From an uncultured SAR116 cluster alpha proteobacterium (lineage in GTDB: Bacteria > Pseudomonadota > Alphaproteobacteria > Puniceispirillales > Marisalimonadaceae): a stretch of 52,158 bases of DNA. Below, piece by piece: positions 8,896 to 16,854 of this stretch (position 1 is the first letter of the stretch; every line of letters starts with the position of its first letter). Under the pieces are notes generated by a model. That model did not search any database. It saw nothing but the letters and a program-made list of their open reading frames with translations, and was not told the origin of the DNA. The stretch spans positions 1 to 52,158 of the forward strand of contig CACBVW010000007.1 in NCBI GenBank assembly GCA_902542765.1, written 5' to 3'. A program made the position numbers and the translations under genes.

Positions 8896-9520
8896 AAACA
8901 ACATATTTGAATCTAGAAGACCTTTGATTGCTATATTAAGAGGTATAACACCTTTGGAGGCTGAAAGTGTTTCAGATATTCTAATTGAGGCAGGTATTAG
9001 TATAATAGAGGTGCCCCTTAATTCACCTCAACCTTTTGAAACAATAGAAAGAATGGTAAAATTCCACGGTGATAACGGTATTTTTGGTGCTGGAACTGTT
9101 TTAAGAGAGTATGATGTTTACAGAGTACAAGAAGTTGGAGGAAAAATAATAGTTTCTCCAAATTTGAATACGCTTGTTATTAAAAAAACAAAAGAATTAA
9201 ATATGTATAGTATACCAGGAGTTTTTACTGTAACAGAGTGTTTTGATGCTTTGGACAGTGGAGCTGATGCGCTTAAATTTTTTCCAGCTTCTCTATTAAA
9301 GGAAGAAAATTTTAAAGCATTATATGCAGTTTTGCCGGAAAACACTATTTCGATTGCCGTGGGTGGCATTAGTGAAAATACATTTCCAAGTTGGTTAAAA
9401 GTAAATATCAAGGGTTTTGGCTTAGGATCAAACCTATATAAACCTGGTATGTTGGTTGAAGAAATAAAGTTAAGAGCAGAAAATATCGTAAAATTTTATG
9501 ATAACTGTGTTCGGAGTTAA
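8888..9520 (+). CDS. dgoA: 2-dehydro-3-deoxy-6-phosphogalactonate aldolase
   Basis: A 210-residue class I aldolase of the KDPG/KDPGal family that cleaves the DgoK product into pyruvate and glyceraldehyde 3-phosphate. The catalytic residues are visible: Glu41 in IIEVPLNSP, and the Schiff-base Lys130 in DALKFFPAS. The phosphate-binding AVGGISENTF lies near the C terminus. The sequence LNSP and the pairing with dgoK favour the galactonate version over Eda. The ATG lies inside the end of dgoK. The formate dehydrogenase genes follow 13 bases downstream and may be read from the same transcript. Confidence 0.9.
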   Translation: MNKNNIFESRRPLIAILRGITPLEAESVSDILIEAGISIIEVPLNSPQPFETIERMVKFHGDNGIFGAGTVLREYDVYRVQEVGGKIIVSPNLNTLVIKKTKELNMYSIPGVFTVTECFDALDSGADALKFFPASLLKEENFKALYAVLPENTISIAVGGISENTFPSWLKVNIKGFGLGSNLYKPGMLVEEIKLRAENIVKFYDNCVRS

Positions 9521-9533
9521 ATAAAGTTTTGTA

Positions 9534-11186
9534 ATGTCAGAAGATAAATTCAATAACGATTTTAAAAGTGACACTCTAGCGGAAGATCAAATTTTACTTG
9601 AAAAAATTTTATCACCATTAGATTTTAGACGTGATTTATTAATTGAACATTTACATAAAATTCAAGATTATTTTGGTTTTTTATCAGAAAAAAATTTAGC
9701 ACTTTTAGCTAAAATTTTAAAATTAAGCAAAGTTGAGGTATATGAGGTAGCATCTTTTTATGCTCATTTTGACATTGTTAAAGAAGGAGATATTCCTCCC
9801 CCTAAAATAACCATAAGAGTATGTAACTCTTTATCTTGTCAAATTAATGGTTCTACAACATTAAAAAACAAAATAATTAAAAGATTTCAAGATCAAGATA
9901 TTAGAGTTCTAGATGCTCCTTGTATGGGACGTTGTGCCTTTGCCCCAGCATTAGAGATAGGTCATTTTCATGTTGAAAATGCAAACTTGGAAAAAGTTAT
10001 TGAAGCAATTGAAAAGAAATGGAGAAGTCCAATAATACCAAATTATCAATCTTTTTATGATTATATTAATAAAGGTGGATATCAGAAACTTAAAGAAATC
10101 AAAGATAGGAAAGATATTTGGTATGATAATATTATTAAGGCTGATTTAAGAGGCCTCGGAGGCGCAGGTTTTAGAACAGCAAAAAAATGGAAACTCGTTT
10201 CTAATGAAAAGGGACCTAAATATTTAGCAGTCAATGGTGATGAAGGCGAACCTGGAACATTTAAAGATAAATATTATCTTGAAACAGAACCTCACATGTT
10301 TTTAGAAGGAATGTTGATGGCAGCTACTTCTATTAATGCTAAAAAATGTTTTATTTATATAAGAGATGAATATCCTGCAGTCTTAAAAATTTTAAAAGAT
10401 GAAATTATAAAACTAGAAAATGAAAAGATTATTCCTTTAAATTATATTGATCTTAGAAGAGGTGCTGGAGCCTACATATGTGGCGAGGAAAGCGCTATGA
10501 TTGAGAGTATTGAGGGTAAAAGGGGTTTGCCCAGACATAGGCCACCATACGTTGGTCAATCTGGTATTTTTGGGAAACCAACATTAGTTCATAACGTTGA
10601 AACTCTTTACTGGGTAGCAAGAATAATGAGAGAAGGCCCCGAGATTTTTACAGACTTTAATAAAAATAATTGTATGGGCCTCAGAAGTTACTCAGTTTCA
10701 GGGAGAGTGAAAAATCCAGGTTTATATTTACTTCCTTCAGGCTCTACTATTTTAGATATAATTGAAGCTTCTGGAGGTATGATTGAAGGTCATCAATTTA
10801 AAGCCTACCAACCTGGAGGGGCATCCTCTGGTCTTTTACCAGCAACTATAAATGATGTCCCATTAGATTTTGATACTCTTGATAAATATAACACATTTAT
10901 TGGTTCTGCTGCTGTTGTTGTTCTGTCTAATAGAGACAAAATAAAGGATGTAGCTTTAAATATGATTGAATTTTTTAAATCTGAAAGCTGTGGTCAATGT
11001 ACTCCTTGCAGGGTAGGATGTGAAAAAGCCGTTAATATAATGAAACAAAAAGATTGGGATTTATCTCTTCTTGAGGATTTGTGCGAAGTAATGGAGAGTT
11101 CATCAATTTGCGGGCTAGGTCAGGCAGCAACAAATCCTATAAAATCGAGTATTTCTTTCTTTAGTGAAGAGTTAAAAAATGAATAA
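9534..11186 (+). CDS. fdsB: NAD-dependent formate dehydrogenase, fused gamma-beta subunit (NuoE-NuoF fusion)
   Basis: A 550-residue diaphorase subunit. Residues about 20-165 are a NuoE/FdsG-like module: a helical part ending VYEVASFYAHF, then a thioredoxin-like [2Fe-2S] domain with CNSLSC and CMGRC. From about residue 180 it is NuoF/FdsB. GLGGAGFRTAKKW and NGDEGEPGTF form the FMN/NADH site, RRGAGAYICGEESA is the second signature, and CGQCTPCRVGC supplies the [4Fe-4S] cysteines. It passes electrons from the alpha subunit to NAD+. In characterised FdsGBAD operons the gamma subunit is a separate gene; here it is joined to beta. The 3' end overlaps the alpha gene by 8 bases. Confidence 0.9.
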   Translation: MSEDKFNNDFKSDTLAEDQILLEKILSPLDFRRDLLIEHLHKIQDYFGFLSEKNLALLAKILKLSKVEVYEVASFYAHFDIVKEGDIPPPKITIRVCNSLSCQINGSTTLKNKIIKRFQDQDIRVLDAPCMGRCAFAPALEIGHFHVENANLEKVIEAIEKKWRSPIIPNYQSFYDYINKGGYQKLKEIKDRKDIWYDNIIKADLRGLGGAGFRTAKKWKLVSNEKGPKYLAVNGDEGEPGTFKDKYYLETEPHMFLEGMLMAATSINAKKCFIYIRDEYPAVLKILKDEIIKLENEKIIPLNYIDLRRGAGAYICGEESAMIESIEGKRGLPRHRPPYVGQSGIFGKPTLVHNVETLYWVARIMREGPEIFTDFNKNNCMGLRSYSVSGRVKNPGLYLLPSGSTILDIIEASGGMIEGHQFKAYQPGGASSGLLPATINDVPLDFDTLDKYNTFIGSAAVVVLSNRDKIKDVALNMIEFFKSESCGQCTPCRVGCEKAVNIMKQKDWDLSLLEDLCEVMESSSICGLGQAATNPIKSSISFFSEELKNE

Positions 11187-13935
11187 TAAAATTTCATTTT
11201 TCATTAATAATAGAAAAGTTAAAGCTAATAATAATGAAACAATTTGGGGTGTTTCTAGAAGAGAAGGAATAGAAATTCCTCATCTTTGCCACAGAGATAA
11301 AAGTGGTTATAAATCAGACGGCAATTGCAGAGCTTGTGTTGTGGAAATACAAGGAGAAAAGACATTAACAGCCTCATGTATAAGACAACCAACACAGGGA
11401 ATGAAAGTCTTTACTAACACTCCTAAAGTTGAAAATTCTCAAAACTTAATTTTAGAATTGCTTCTATCAGATCAACCTAAAAATAAACATAAAAATTTCC
11501 AGGGAAACCATTTTTGGAATATACTCAACAAGAAAAAGATTAATAAATCTAGATTTTTGAAAAAAAATAAAGATTATGTTCCAAACATAGATCAAAGTCA
11601 TCCTGCAATGACTGTGTCCTTAGATGCATGCATACAATGTGGGTTATGCATTAGAGCGTGCAGAGATGTGCAGGTAAATGATGTGCTAGGAATGTCGGGA
11701 AGGGGAGCTGACAGTTATCCTGTTTTTGATATGAACAACCCAATGGGTGAGAGCAGTTGTGTTGGTTGTGGTGAATGCGTCCAAGCTTGTCCAACTGGTG
11801 CTCTTATTGAAACTTCTTTATTAGATAAAAATAATGATCAGACAATTTTCCCTGAAAAGAAAATAAAGAGTTTATGTCCTTTTTGTGGTGTTGGTTGCCA
11901 GACATTAGTAAGTGTAAAGAATAATAAAATAGTAGCGGTAAATGGTGAAAATGGGCCTGCTAATGAAAATAAATTATGTGTTAAAGGACGTTTTGGATTT
12001 GATTATATCAATAGTCCACTAAGGTTAAACAATCCTCTAATAAGAATTAGTAAAAAATCAAAATCTTGGGATATATCAATTGATCACAAAGATATTTATA
12101 AATATTTTAGAAAAGCTTCTTGGGAAGAAGCGTTGGATCTTGCATCTAAAAAATTTACTGAAATTTTAAAAAGTAACAATAAAAATTCTTTAGCAGGTTT
12201 TGGTTCAGCAAAAGGTTCAAATGAAGAAGCATATATATTTCAAAAATTGATAAGGACTGGTTTTCAGACTAATAATGTAGATCATTGTACACGACTTTGT
12301 CATGCTTCGTCAGTAGCTGCATTATTACAATCCGTTGGATCAGCAGCTGTGTCAGCACCATTTACAACTGTAAAAGATAGTGAATGTATAATTTTAATAG
12401 GAGCAAGACCTGAACAAAACCATCCTGTGGCGGCTTCATATTTTAAACAAGCTGTAAAAAATGGGACAAAATTAATTATTTTAGATCCAAGAAAACAAAG
12501 TTTATCTAGATACGCAATACATCACCTACAATTTAATCCAGGTCAAGATTTAGCTTTGTTAAATGCTATGATTTTTACAATTATAAATGAGAATTTAACA
12601 AACAAAGAATATATTAAAAATTATACTGAAGGGTTCGAACAATTAGAAAAAGAGATAAAAAAATTTAATCCTGTTTTAATGGAAAAATTATGTGGAATAC
12701 CAAAAGAGATTATTAGAGAAGTTGCAAGAATATATGCAAAGGCAAAAACATCAATAATCTTTTGGGGAATGGGTATTTCACAACATGTGCATGGGACCCA
12801 AAATGCTTTTTCATTAATAAATTTAGCGTTGATCACAGGACATCTAGGAAAATCAGGCACAGGATTGCACCCTTTAAGAGGACAAAATAATGTACAAGGT
12901 GCTTCTGATGCAGGGCTAATACCTATGTCATATCCAGATTATAATTCTGTTAAAATAAAAATAAACAATGAAAAAATGGAGAAATTTTGGAATTCAAATT
13001 TAGATCTTAATGAAGGCAAAACAGTTGTAGAAATTATTAAGGGTATAAATGCTGATGAAATAAAAGGATTGTATGTTCAAGGTGAAAATCCTGCTATGTC
13101 AGATCCAGATTTAATGCATACCAGAAAAAGTTTAGCAAAGTTAGATCATTTAGTTGTTCAAGATATTTTTATGACAGAAACAGCTTGGTTTGCGGATGTG
13201 ATTTTACCAGCATCTGCTCATTCAGAGAAATCAGGTACCTACACTAACACTAACAGACAAGTACAATTAGGACGAAATGTGGTAGATCCTCCAAAAGGTG
13301 TAAAGCAAGATTGGTGGATTATTCAAGAAATTGCAAAAAGAATGGGATTAGATTGGAATTATGCATCTCCAAAAGAAATTTTCGATGAAATGAAATTGAT
13401 AATGCCCTCCCTAAATAATATCTCTTGGGAAAGGTTAGAAAAAGAAAATTATGTTACTTATCCTGTAAAAAGTAAAAACATTCCAGGAGAAGATATTATA
13501 TTTTATGATGGTTTTCCTACATCAAACAATTTAGCTAAAATTATACCCGTTGATTTGATTAATCCAAATGATGAATTAAATAGTGATTTCCCATTGATAC
13601 TATCCACGGGTAGGTTATTAGAACACTGGCATACTGGCACTATGACAAGAAAAGCTATAATTTTGAATGATCTTGAGCCAGACCCAATAGTTTTTATAAA
13701 TGAAATAGACAGCAAATTTTATAATATTGATATGACTAGAGAAGTTTCAATTGAAACAAGACGAGGAAAAATAAAAATAAAAATTAGATATGATAACGAC
13801 CTTCTTCCTGGAATGTTATTTTTACCTTTTTGTTTTAAGGAGGCTGCTGCCAATGTATTAACTAATTCAGAACTAGATCCAATTGGAAAAATTCCTGAGT
13901 TAAAATACAGTGCGGCTAGGATTTACCAAGTTTAA
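11179..13935 (+). CDS. fdsA: NAD-dependent formate dehydrogenase, molybdopterin alpha subunit
   Basis: A 918-residue catalytic subunit that oxidises formate to CO2. In order: a [2Fe-2S] ferredoxin domain (about 1-80, with HLC, GNCRAC and ASC), a NuoG-like His/Cys segment, two [4Fe-4S] clusters (CIQCGLCIRAC and CVGCGECVQAC, about 150-220), a further cluster of the catalytic domain (CPFCGVGC), and the Mo-bis-MGD domain. The predicted Mo ligand is Cys374 in TRLCHASS, the position of selenocysteine in E. coli FdhF. The C terminus is the MGD-binding beta barrel (STGRLLEHWHTGTM). No fdhD or fdsD gene lies nearby, so maturation genes must be elsewhere. Confidence 0.93.
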   Translation: MNNKISFFINNRKVKANNNETIWGVSRREGIEIPHLCHRDKSGYKSDGNCRACVVEIQGEKTLTASCIRQPTQGMKVFTNTPKVENSQNLILELLLSDQPKNKHKNFQGNHFWNILNKKKINKSRFLKKNKDYVPNIDQSHPAMTVSLDACIQCGLCIRACRDVQVNDVLGMSGRGADSYPVFDMNNPMGESSCVGCGECVQACPTGALIETSLLDKNNDQTIFPEKKIKSLCPFCGVGCQTLVSVKNNKIVAVNGENGPANENKLCVKGRFGFDYINSPLRLNNPLIRISKKSKSWDISIDHKDIYKYFRKASWEEALDLASKKFTEILKSNNKNSLAGFGSAKGSNEEAYIFQKLIRTGFQTNNVDHCTRLCHASSVAALLQSVGSAAVSAPFTTVKDSECIILIGARPEQNHPVAASYFKQAVKNGTKLIILDPRKQSLSRYAIHHLQFNPGQDLALLNAMIFTIINENLTNKEYIKNYTEGFEQLEKEIKKFNPVLMEKLCGIPKEIIREVARIYAKAKTSIIFWGMGISQHVHGTQNAFSLINLALITGHLGKSGTGLHPLRGQNNVQGASDAGLIPMSYPDYNSVKIKINNEKMEKFWNSNLDLNEGKTVVEIIKGINADEIKGLYVQGENPAMSDPDLMHTRKSLAKLDHLVVQDIFMTETAWFADVILPASAHSEKSGTYTNTNRQVQLGRNVVDPPKGVKQDWWIIQEIAKRMGLDWNYASPKEIFDEMKLIMPSLNNISWERLEKENYVTYPVKSKNIPGEDIIFYDGFPTSNNLAKIIPVDLINPNDELNSDFPLILSTGRLLEHWHTGTMTRKAIILNDLEPDPIVFINEIDSKFYNIDMTREVSIETRRGKIKIKIRYDNDLLPGMLFLPFCFKEAAANVLTNSELDPIGKIPELKYSAARIYQV

Positions 13936-13975
13936 ATTAATATACTTATTCTATGATATAATATTAAATAATAAA

Positions 13976-14479
13976 ATGAGCTGGCAAGATAGAATTTATA
14001 ATATATTAAAAAATGATGGAGTTAAATTATTTAGCTATGTTCCTGATGCTGGACATAAGATATTAATAGAAAATGCAATAAAAGATAATTCAGTCATTGC
14101 AATTCCTCTAACATCAGAAGAAGAGGGCGTAGGCATCGCTGCTGGTTCTTATCTTGGAGGAACTAAAGCAGTTTTGTTAATGCAAAGTAGTGGTGTTGGA
14201 AATTGTATTAATCAATTGTCATTAATTAAACATGGTCAATTTCCTTTTTTTACTATTATAACAATGAGAGGTGAATTTGGTGAAGGAAATCCTTGGCAAT
14301 TTGCAATGGGTGAAGCAGTAATACCAACATTAAATTCAATGGGAGTAAATTGTATTAAAATTGAAAAAGAAGAAGATGTCGAAAGTATAATAAAAGCTGC
14401 TTTGACAATGGCATTTAAGTCAGAGAGATCTGTTGCTGTTTTACTTTCACAGAAATTAATCGGGGCTAAGATATTTTAG
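13976..14479 (+). CDS. Thiamine-diphosphate decarboxylase, alpha (PYR-domain) subunit, sulfopyruvate/phosphonopyruvate decarboxylase-like
   Basis: About 167 residues forming the N-terminal PYR domain of a split ThDP enzyme. YVPDAGHK opens the fold, EEEGVGIAAGSYLGG carries the conserved ThDP-activating Glu (Glu in SEEEGVG), and QSSGVGN is typical of ComD/Ppd alpha domains. The partner PP domain follows 15 bases downstream, as in ComDE. Known members decarboxylate sulfopyruvate to sulfoacetaldehyde or phosphonopyruvate to phosphonoacetaldehyde. The substrate here is open. I chose the ATG at 13976 because the longer frame from 13910 would start inside fdsA with an unconvincing N terminus. Confidence 0.82.
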   Translation: MSWQDRIYNILKNDGVKLFSYVPDAGHKILIENAIKDNSVIAIPLTSEEEGVGIAAGSYLGGTKAVLLMQSSGVGNCINQLSLIKHGQFPFFTIITMRGEFGEGNPWQFAMGEAVIPTLNSMGVNCIKIEKEEDVESIIKAALTMAFKSERSVAVLLSQKLIGAKIF

Positions 14480-14494
14480 TAAAAGTTATAAAAA

Positions 14495-15067
14495 ATGAAT
14501 TTATTAGACAGAAAAAAAGCAATTCCTATTTTGATTGGTGATCATAAGAGATTTCTTATTATTTCAGGTTTGGCAGGGTCAGCAAAGGATATTGGATTTT
14601 TGACTAAAGAAAGTCCAAATACATTTTTATTTGGGGGTGCCATGGGAGGTGCGTTGCCAACTTCTCTTGGTCTTGCTCTATCAAGACCCAATGATAGAGT
14701 TCTTTGTGTTTCGGGTGATGGTGATATTTTAATGTCTATGAGTTGTCTGGCGACAATAGTAACTACTAAACCTAAGAATCTTATTATTATTTGTGTTGAC
14801 AATGCGTTATATTTGGAAACAGGTGGGCAAACATCTCATACAGGTTTAGGCGTAAATTTAGAAATGATTGCAAAAGGATGTGGTTTTTCTATTACCAAAA
14901 CTATAATAACAGAGCAGGAATTATTAGAAGGAAAAAAAAATCTTGATAATTTTAGCGGACCAGCTTTCATACTATTAAAGGTAAGTGAATCAAGTCCTCC
15001 TAAATATTCTAGAAATTGGAATGCTTCTGAAGAAAAATTTAAATTCAGAAAAAATTTAATAAACTAA
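14495..15067 (+). CDS. Thiamine-diphosphate decarboxylase, beta (PP-domain) subunit
   Basis: A 190-residue ThDP-binding PP domain. FGGAMGGALPTSLGLAL is followed by the ThDP motif GDGDILMSMS, ending after about 28 residues in the metal-ligand Asn (VDNALYLETGGQ). It partners the alpha subunit directly upstream to make a two-subunit 2-oxoacid decarboxylase of the sulfopyruvate/phosphonopyruvate type. The final segment (SPPKYSRNWN) is also typical of ComE-like subunits. The position after formate dehydrogenase is unusual, and a metabolic link is only inferred. No sulfoacetaldehyde acetyltransferase or phosphonatase is in the window. Confidence 0.83.
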   Translation: MNLLDRKKAIPILIGDHKRFLIISGLAGSAKDIGFLTKESPNTFLFGGAMGGALPTSLGLALSRPNDRVLCVSGDGDILMSMSCLATIVTTKPKNLIIICVDNALYLETGGQTSHTGLGVNLEMIAKGCGFSITKTIITEQELLEGKKNLDNFSGPAFILLKVSESSPPKYSRNWNASEEKFKFRKNLIN

Positions 15068-15104
15068 ATATTTATCTTTAATTAAATTAGTAAATATGTT
15101 AACT

Positions 15105-15128
15105 AAATAGTTTCCTAGTAAACTATTT
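15105..15128. promoter_or_regulatory. 24-bp palindrome just upstream of the MarR gene: candidate operator or terminator
   Basis: Perfect 9-bp arms AAATAGTTT (15105-15113) and AAACTATTT (15120-15128) around CCTAGT form an almost complete palindrome 12 bases before the TTG start of the regulator. MarR dimers bind palindromes of this size over their own promoter. The arm also runs into six T residues (15126-15131), so it could instead be the terminator of the decarboxylase genes, or serve both purposes. Confidence 0.55.
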
Positions 15129-15140
15129 TTTAGGTATTGT

Positions 15141-15575
15141 TTGAAAGAATCATTTGAAGATAATATAGGTTTGTTAATTCATGATGTAGCTCGATTACTT
15201 CGTGTTTTATATGATCGTCAAATGGCTTCTATAGGTCTAACTAGATCTCAATGGTGGCTCTTAACTTATTTATATTTTAAAGATGGCATAAAACAATCCG
15301 AACTTGCAATACTTATGGATATGGAAAAAGCACCATTAAGTAGACTTATAGACCGCATGGAATTAAAGGGATGGGTTGAAAGAAAAAGTGGAAGTAAAGA
15401 TCGAAGAATCAAAAATATTTATTTATCTGAAAAAATTAAACCTCTTATTAATTCCATGAGGGACAAAGCAGCAACATATAGAAAAGATTCTTTATCAATA
15501 TTAAATAATCAAGATCTCAACAAGTTAAGGGATTTACTACAGATTTTAAAAAAAGATTTATCTTCAAAAGTATAA
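15141..15575 (+). CDS. MarR-family transcriptional regulator
   Basis: A 144-residue winged-helix repressor. Helices 1-2 form the dimer interface (NIGLLIHDVARLLRVLYDRQM). The reader region is SQWWLLTYLY...KQSELAILMDMEKAPLSRLIDRMELKGWVERK, followed by the wing GSKDRRIKNIYLS, with the conserved D-R-R. MarR proteins release DNA when they bind phenolic or hydrophobic toxicants. It lies first in an operon with an EmrA-like and an EmrB-like gene, the arrangement of E. coli emrRAB, so it most likely represses its own efflux pump. The start is TTG at 15141; no in-frame ATG gives a full N-terminal helix. Confidence 0.9.
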   Translation: MKESFEDNIGLLIHDVARLLRVLYDRQMASIGLTRSQWWLLTYLYFKDGIKQSELAILMDMEKAPLSRLIDRMELKGWVERKSGSKDRRIKNIYLSEKIKPLINSMRDKAATYRKDSLSILNNQDLNKLRDLLQILKKDLSSKV

Positions 15576-15593
15576 TTTAAAGGAAAAGAGTTA

Positions 15594-16853
15594 ATGTCAA
15601 ATGAAGTTGATAAAGAATTAAATCCTAGCAATAGAGTAGTTAGATTTTTATTATTAATTCTACTTCCCATTTTAGTTGTGCTCACCACCGTGGGTTATTT
15701 TTATTCTTTAGGTAGGTTTATATCAACTGAAAATGCATACATAAAAGCTCCTATTATTTCTGTTCAATCTGAGGTTTCTGGAAGAGTAGATATGGTATTT
15801 ATTAGAGATAATCAAAGGGTAAATAAGGGAGATAAACTTTTTAAAATTGATACCGAAAAACTTGAATTGGATTTAAGTGAACAAAAACAGAATCTAATAA
15901 ATATAATTAAAGAAATTGAGAATAGAAAATCAAAATATAACGAGGCGAAAGAAGAAGTAAAATTAGCAAAAGAAGAAATTAAATTTTATTCTTCTGAAAT
16001 TAAGAGAGTGAACTCTTTAGTGAGTGTTGAGATTAAGTTAGCGAAGGAAAAAGTTGAATATCAAAAATTAGAGCTTAATAGAATTAAAAATTTGGTTAAA
16101 AAAGGAGTTGGTCTTCAAAGTAAACTTGATGAAGCAAAATTTCTTTATAATTCTGCCATAGCTAATTTAAAATATGTAAATCTAAATAATGATTTAGAAA
16201 AAATTAAATATTCGTATTTGTCTTCAAAACAAAAACTAAAAATAAATCAAGATAAACTCAAAACAATACTGACCACTTTAAATGGTAATGAAAAAATTTT
16301 GCCAAAAAAACATCCATTATACTTAAAACATAAAAGTAAATTAAATAAAATAAACTTTGATATTAAACAGTCTATTATATTTGCTAAACAAGATGGGATT
16401 GTTGCTAAATTGAATCTAGAAAAAGGAGAGTATATAGATGTTGGAAAAATTCTATTTGCAATAGTTGATGAAAAAAATTCTTGGTTAGAAGCTAATTTAA
16501 AAGAAACTGACTTAACCAATATAAAAGTTGGTCAATCAGCATATTTTATTCCTGATGCATATCCTGATACAAAATGGAAAGCCCAAGTGCAAAGTATAAG
16601 TCCTGCCACTGGTGCTGAATTTTCAATTTTACCACCACAAAACTCTTCTGGTAATTGGGTGAAAGTTGTTCAAAGAATACCCGTAAGAATTTCTATTGGT
16701 GATCCGATTAATAAAAATAAAGATAATTTAAATGCTGATAAACAGCTTAGGGTAGGTATGTCTGTGTCGGTTACGATAGACACTAAGTATGAGAGTGAAA
16801 TTCCAATAATAATCCGACCTTTTGCTTCTATTTTTAAATCACTAAGAGATTAA
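15594..16853 (+). CDS. emrA: HlyD/EmrA-type membrane fusion protein of an efflux pump
   Basis: A 419-residue periplasmic adaptor. One transmembrane helix (about 20-40) anchors it. SVQSEVSGRVDMVFIRDNQRVNKGDKLF is the first half of the lipoyl domain. A long, charged coiled-coil hairpin (about 90-255) follows, then the second lipoyl half and beta-barrel (DGIVAKLNLEKGEYIDVG, and WLEANLKETDLTNIKVGQ). It would connect the EmrB-like transporter to a TolC-type outer-membrane channel, which is not encoded here. The coiled coil seems longer than in E. coli EmrA, with an added segment before the second lipoyl half. The ATG follows an AAAGGAAAAGAG ribosome-binding site. Confidence 0.88.
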   Translation: MSNEVDKELNPSNRVVRFLLLILLPILVVLTTVGYFYSLGRFISTENAYIKAPIISVQSEVSGRVDMVFIRDNQRVNKGDKLFKIDTEKLELDLSEQKQNLINIIKEIENRKSKYNEAKEEVKLAKEEIKFYSSEIKRVNSLVSVEIKLAKEKVEYQKLELNRIKNLVKKGVGLQSKLDEAKFLYNSAIANLKYVNLNNDLEKIKYSYLSSKQKLKINQDKLKTILTTLNGNEKILPKKHPLYLKHKSKLNKINFDIKQSIIFAKQDGIVAKLNLEKGEYIDVGKILFAIVDEKNSWLEANLKETDLTNIKVGQSAYFIPDAYPDTKWKAQVQSISPATGAEFSILPPQNSSGNWVKVVQRIPVRISIGDPINKNKDNLNADKQLRVGMSVSVTIDTKYESEIPIIIRPFASIFKSLRD

Positions 16854-16854
16854 G

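Noticed and set aside
13910-13975. Extended start for the ThDP alpha subunit inside fdsA
   Set aside because: The added 22 residues are not typical of the PYR domain, and the ATG at 13976 gives the normal N terminus.
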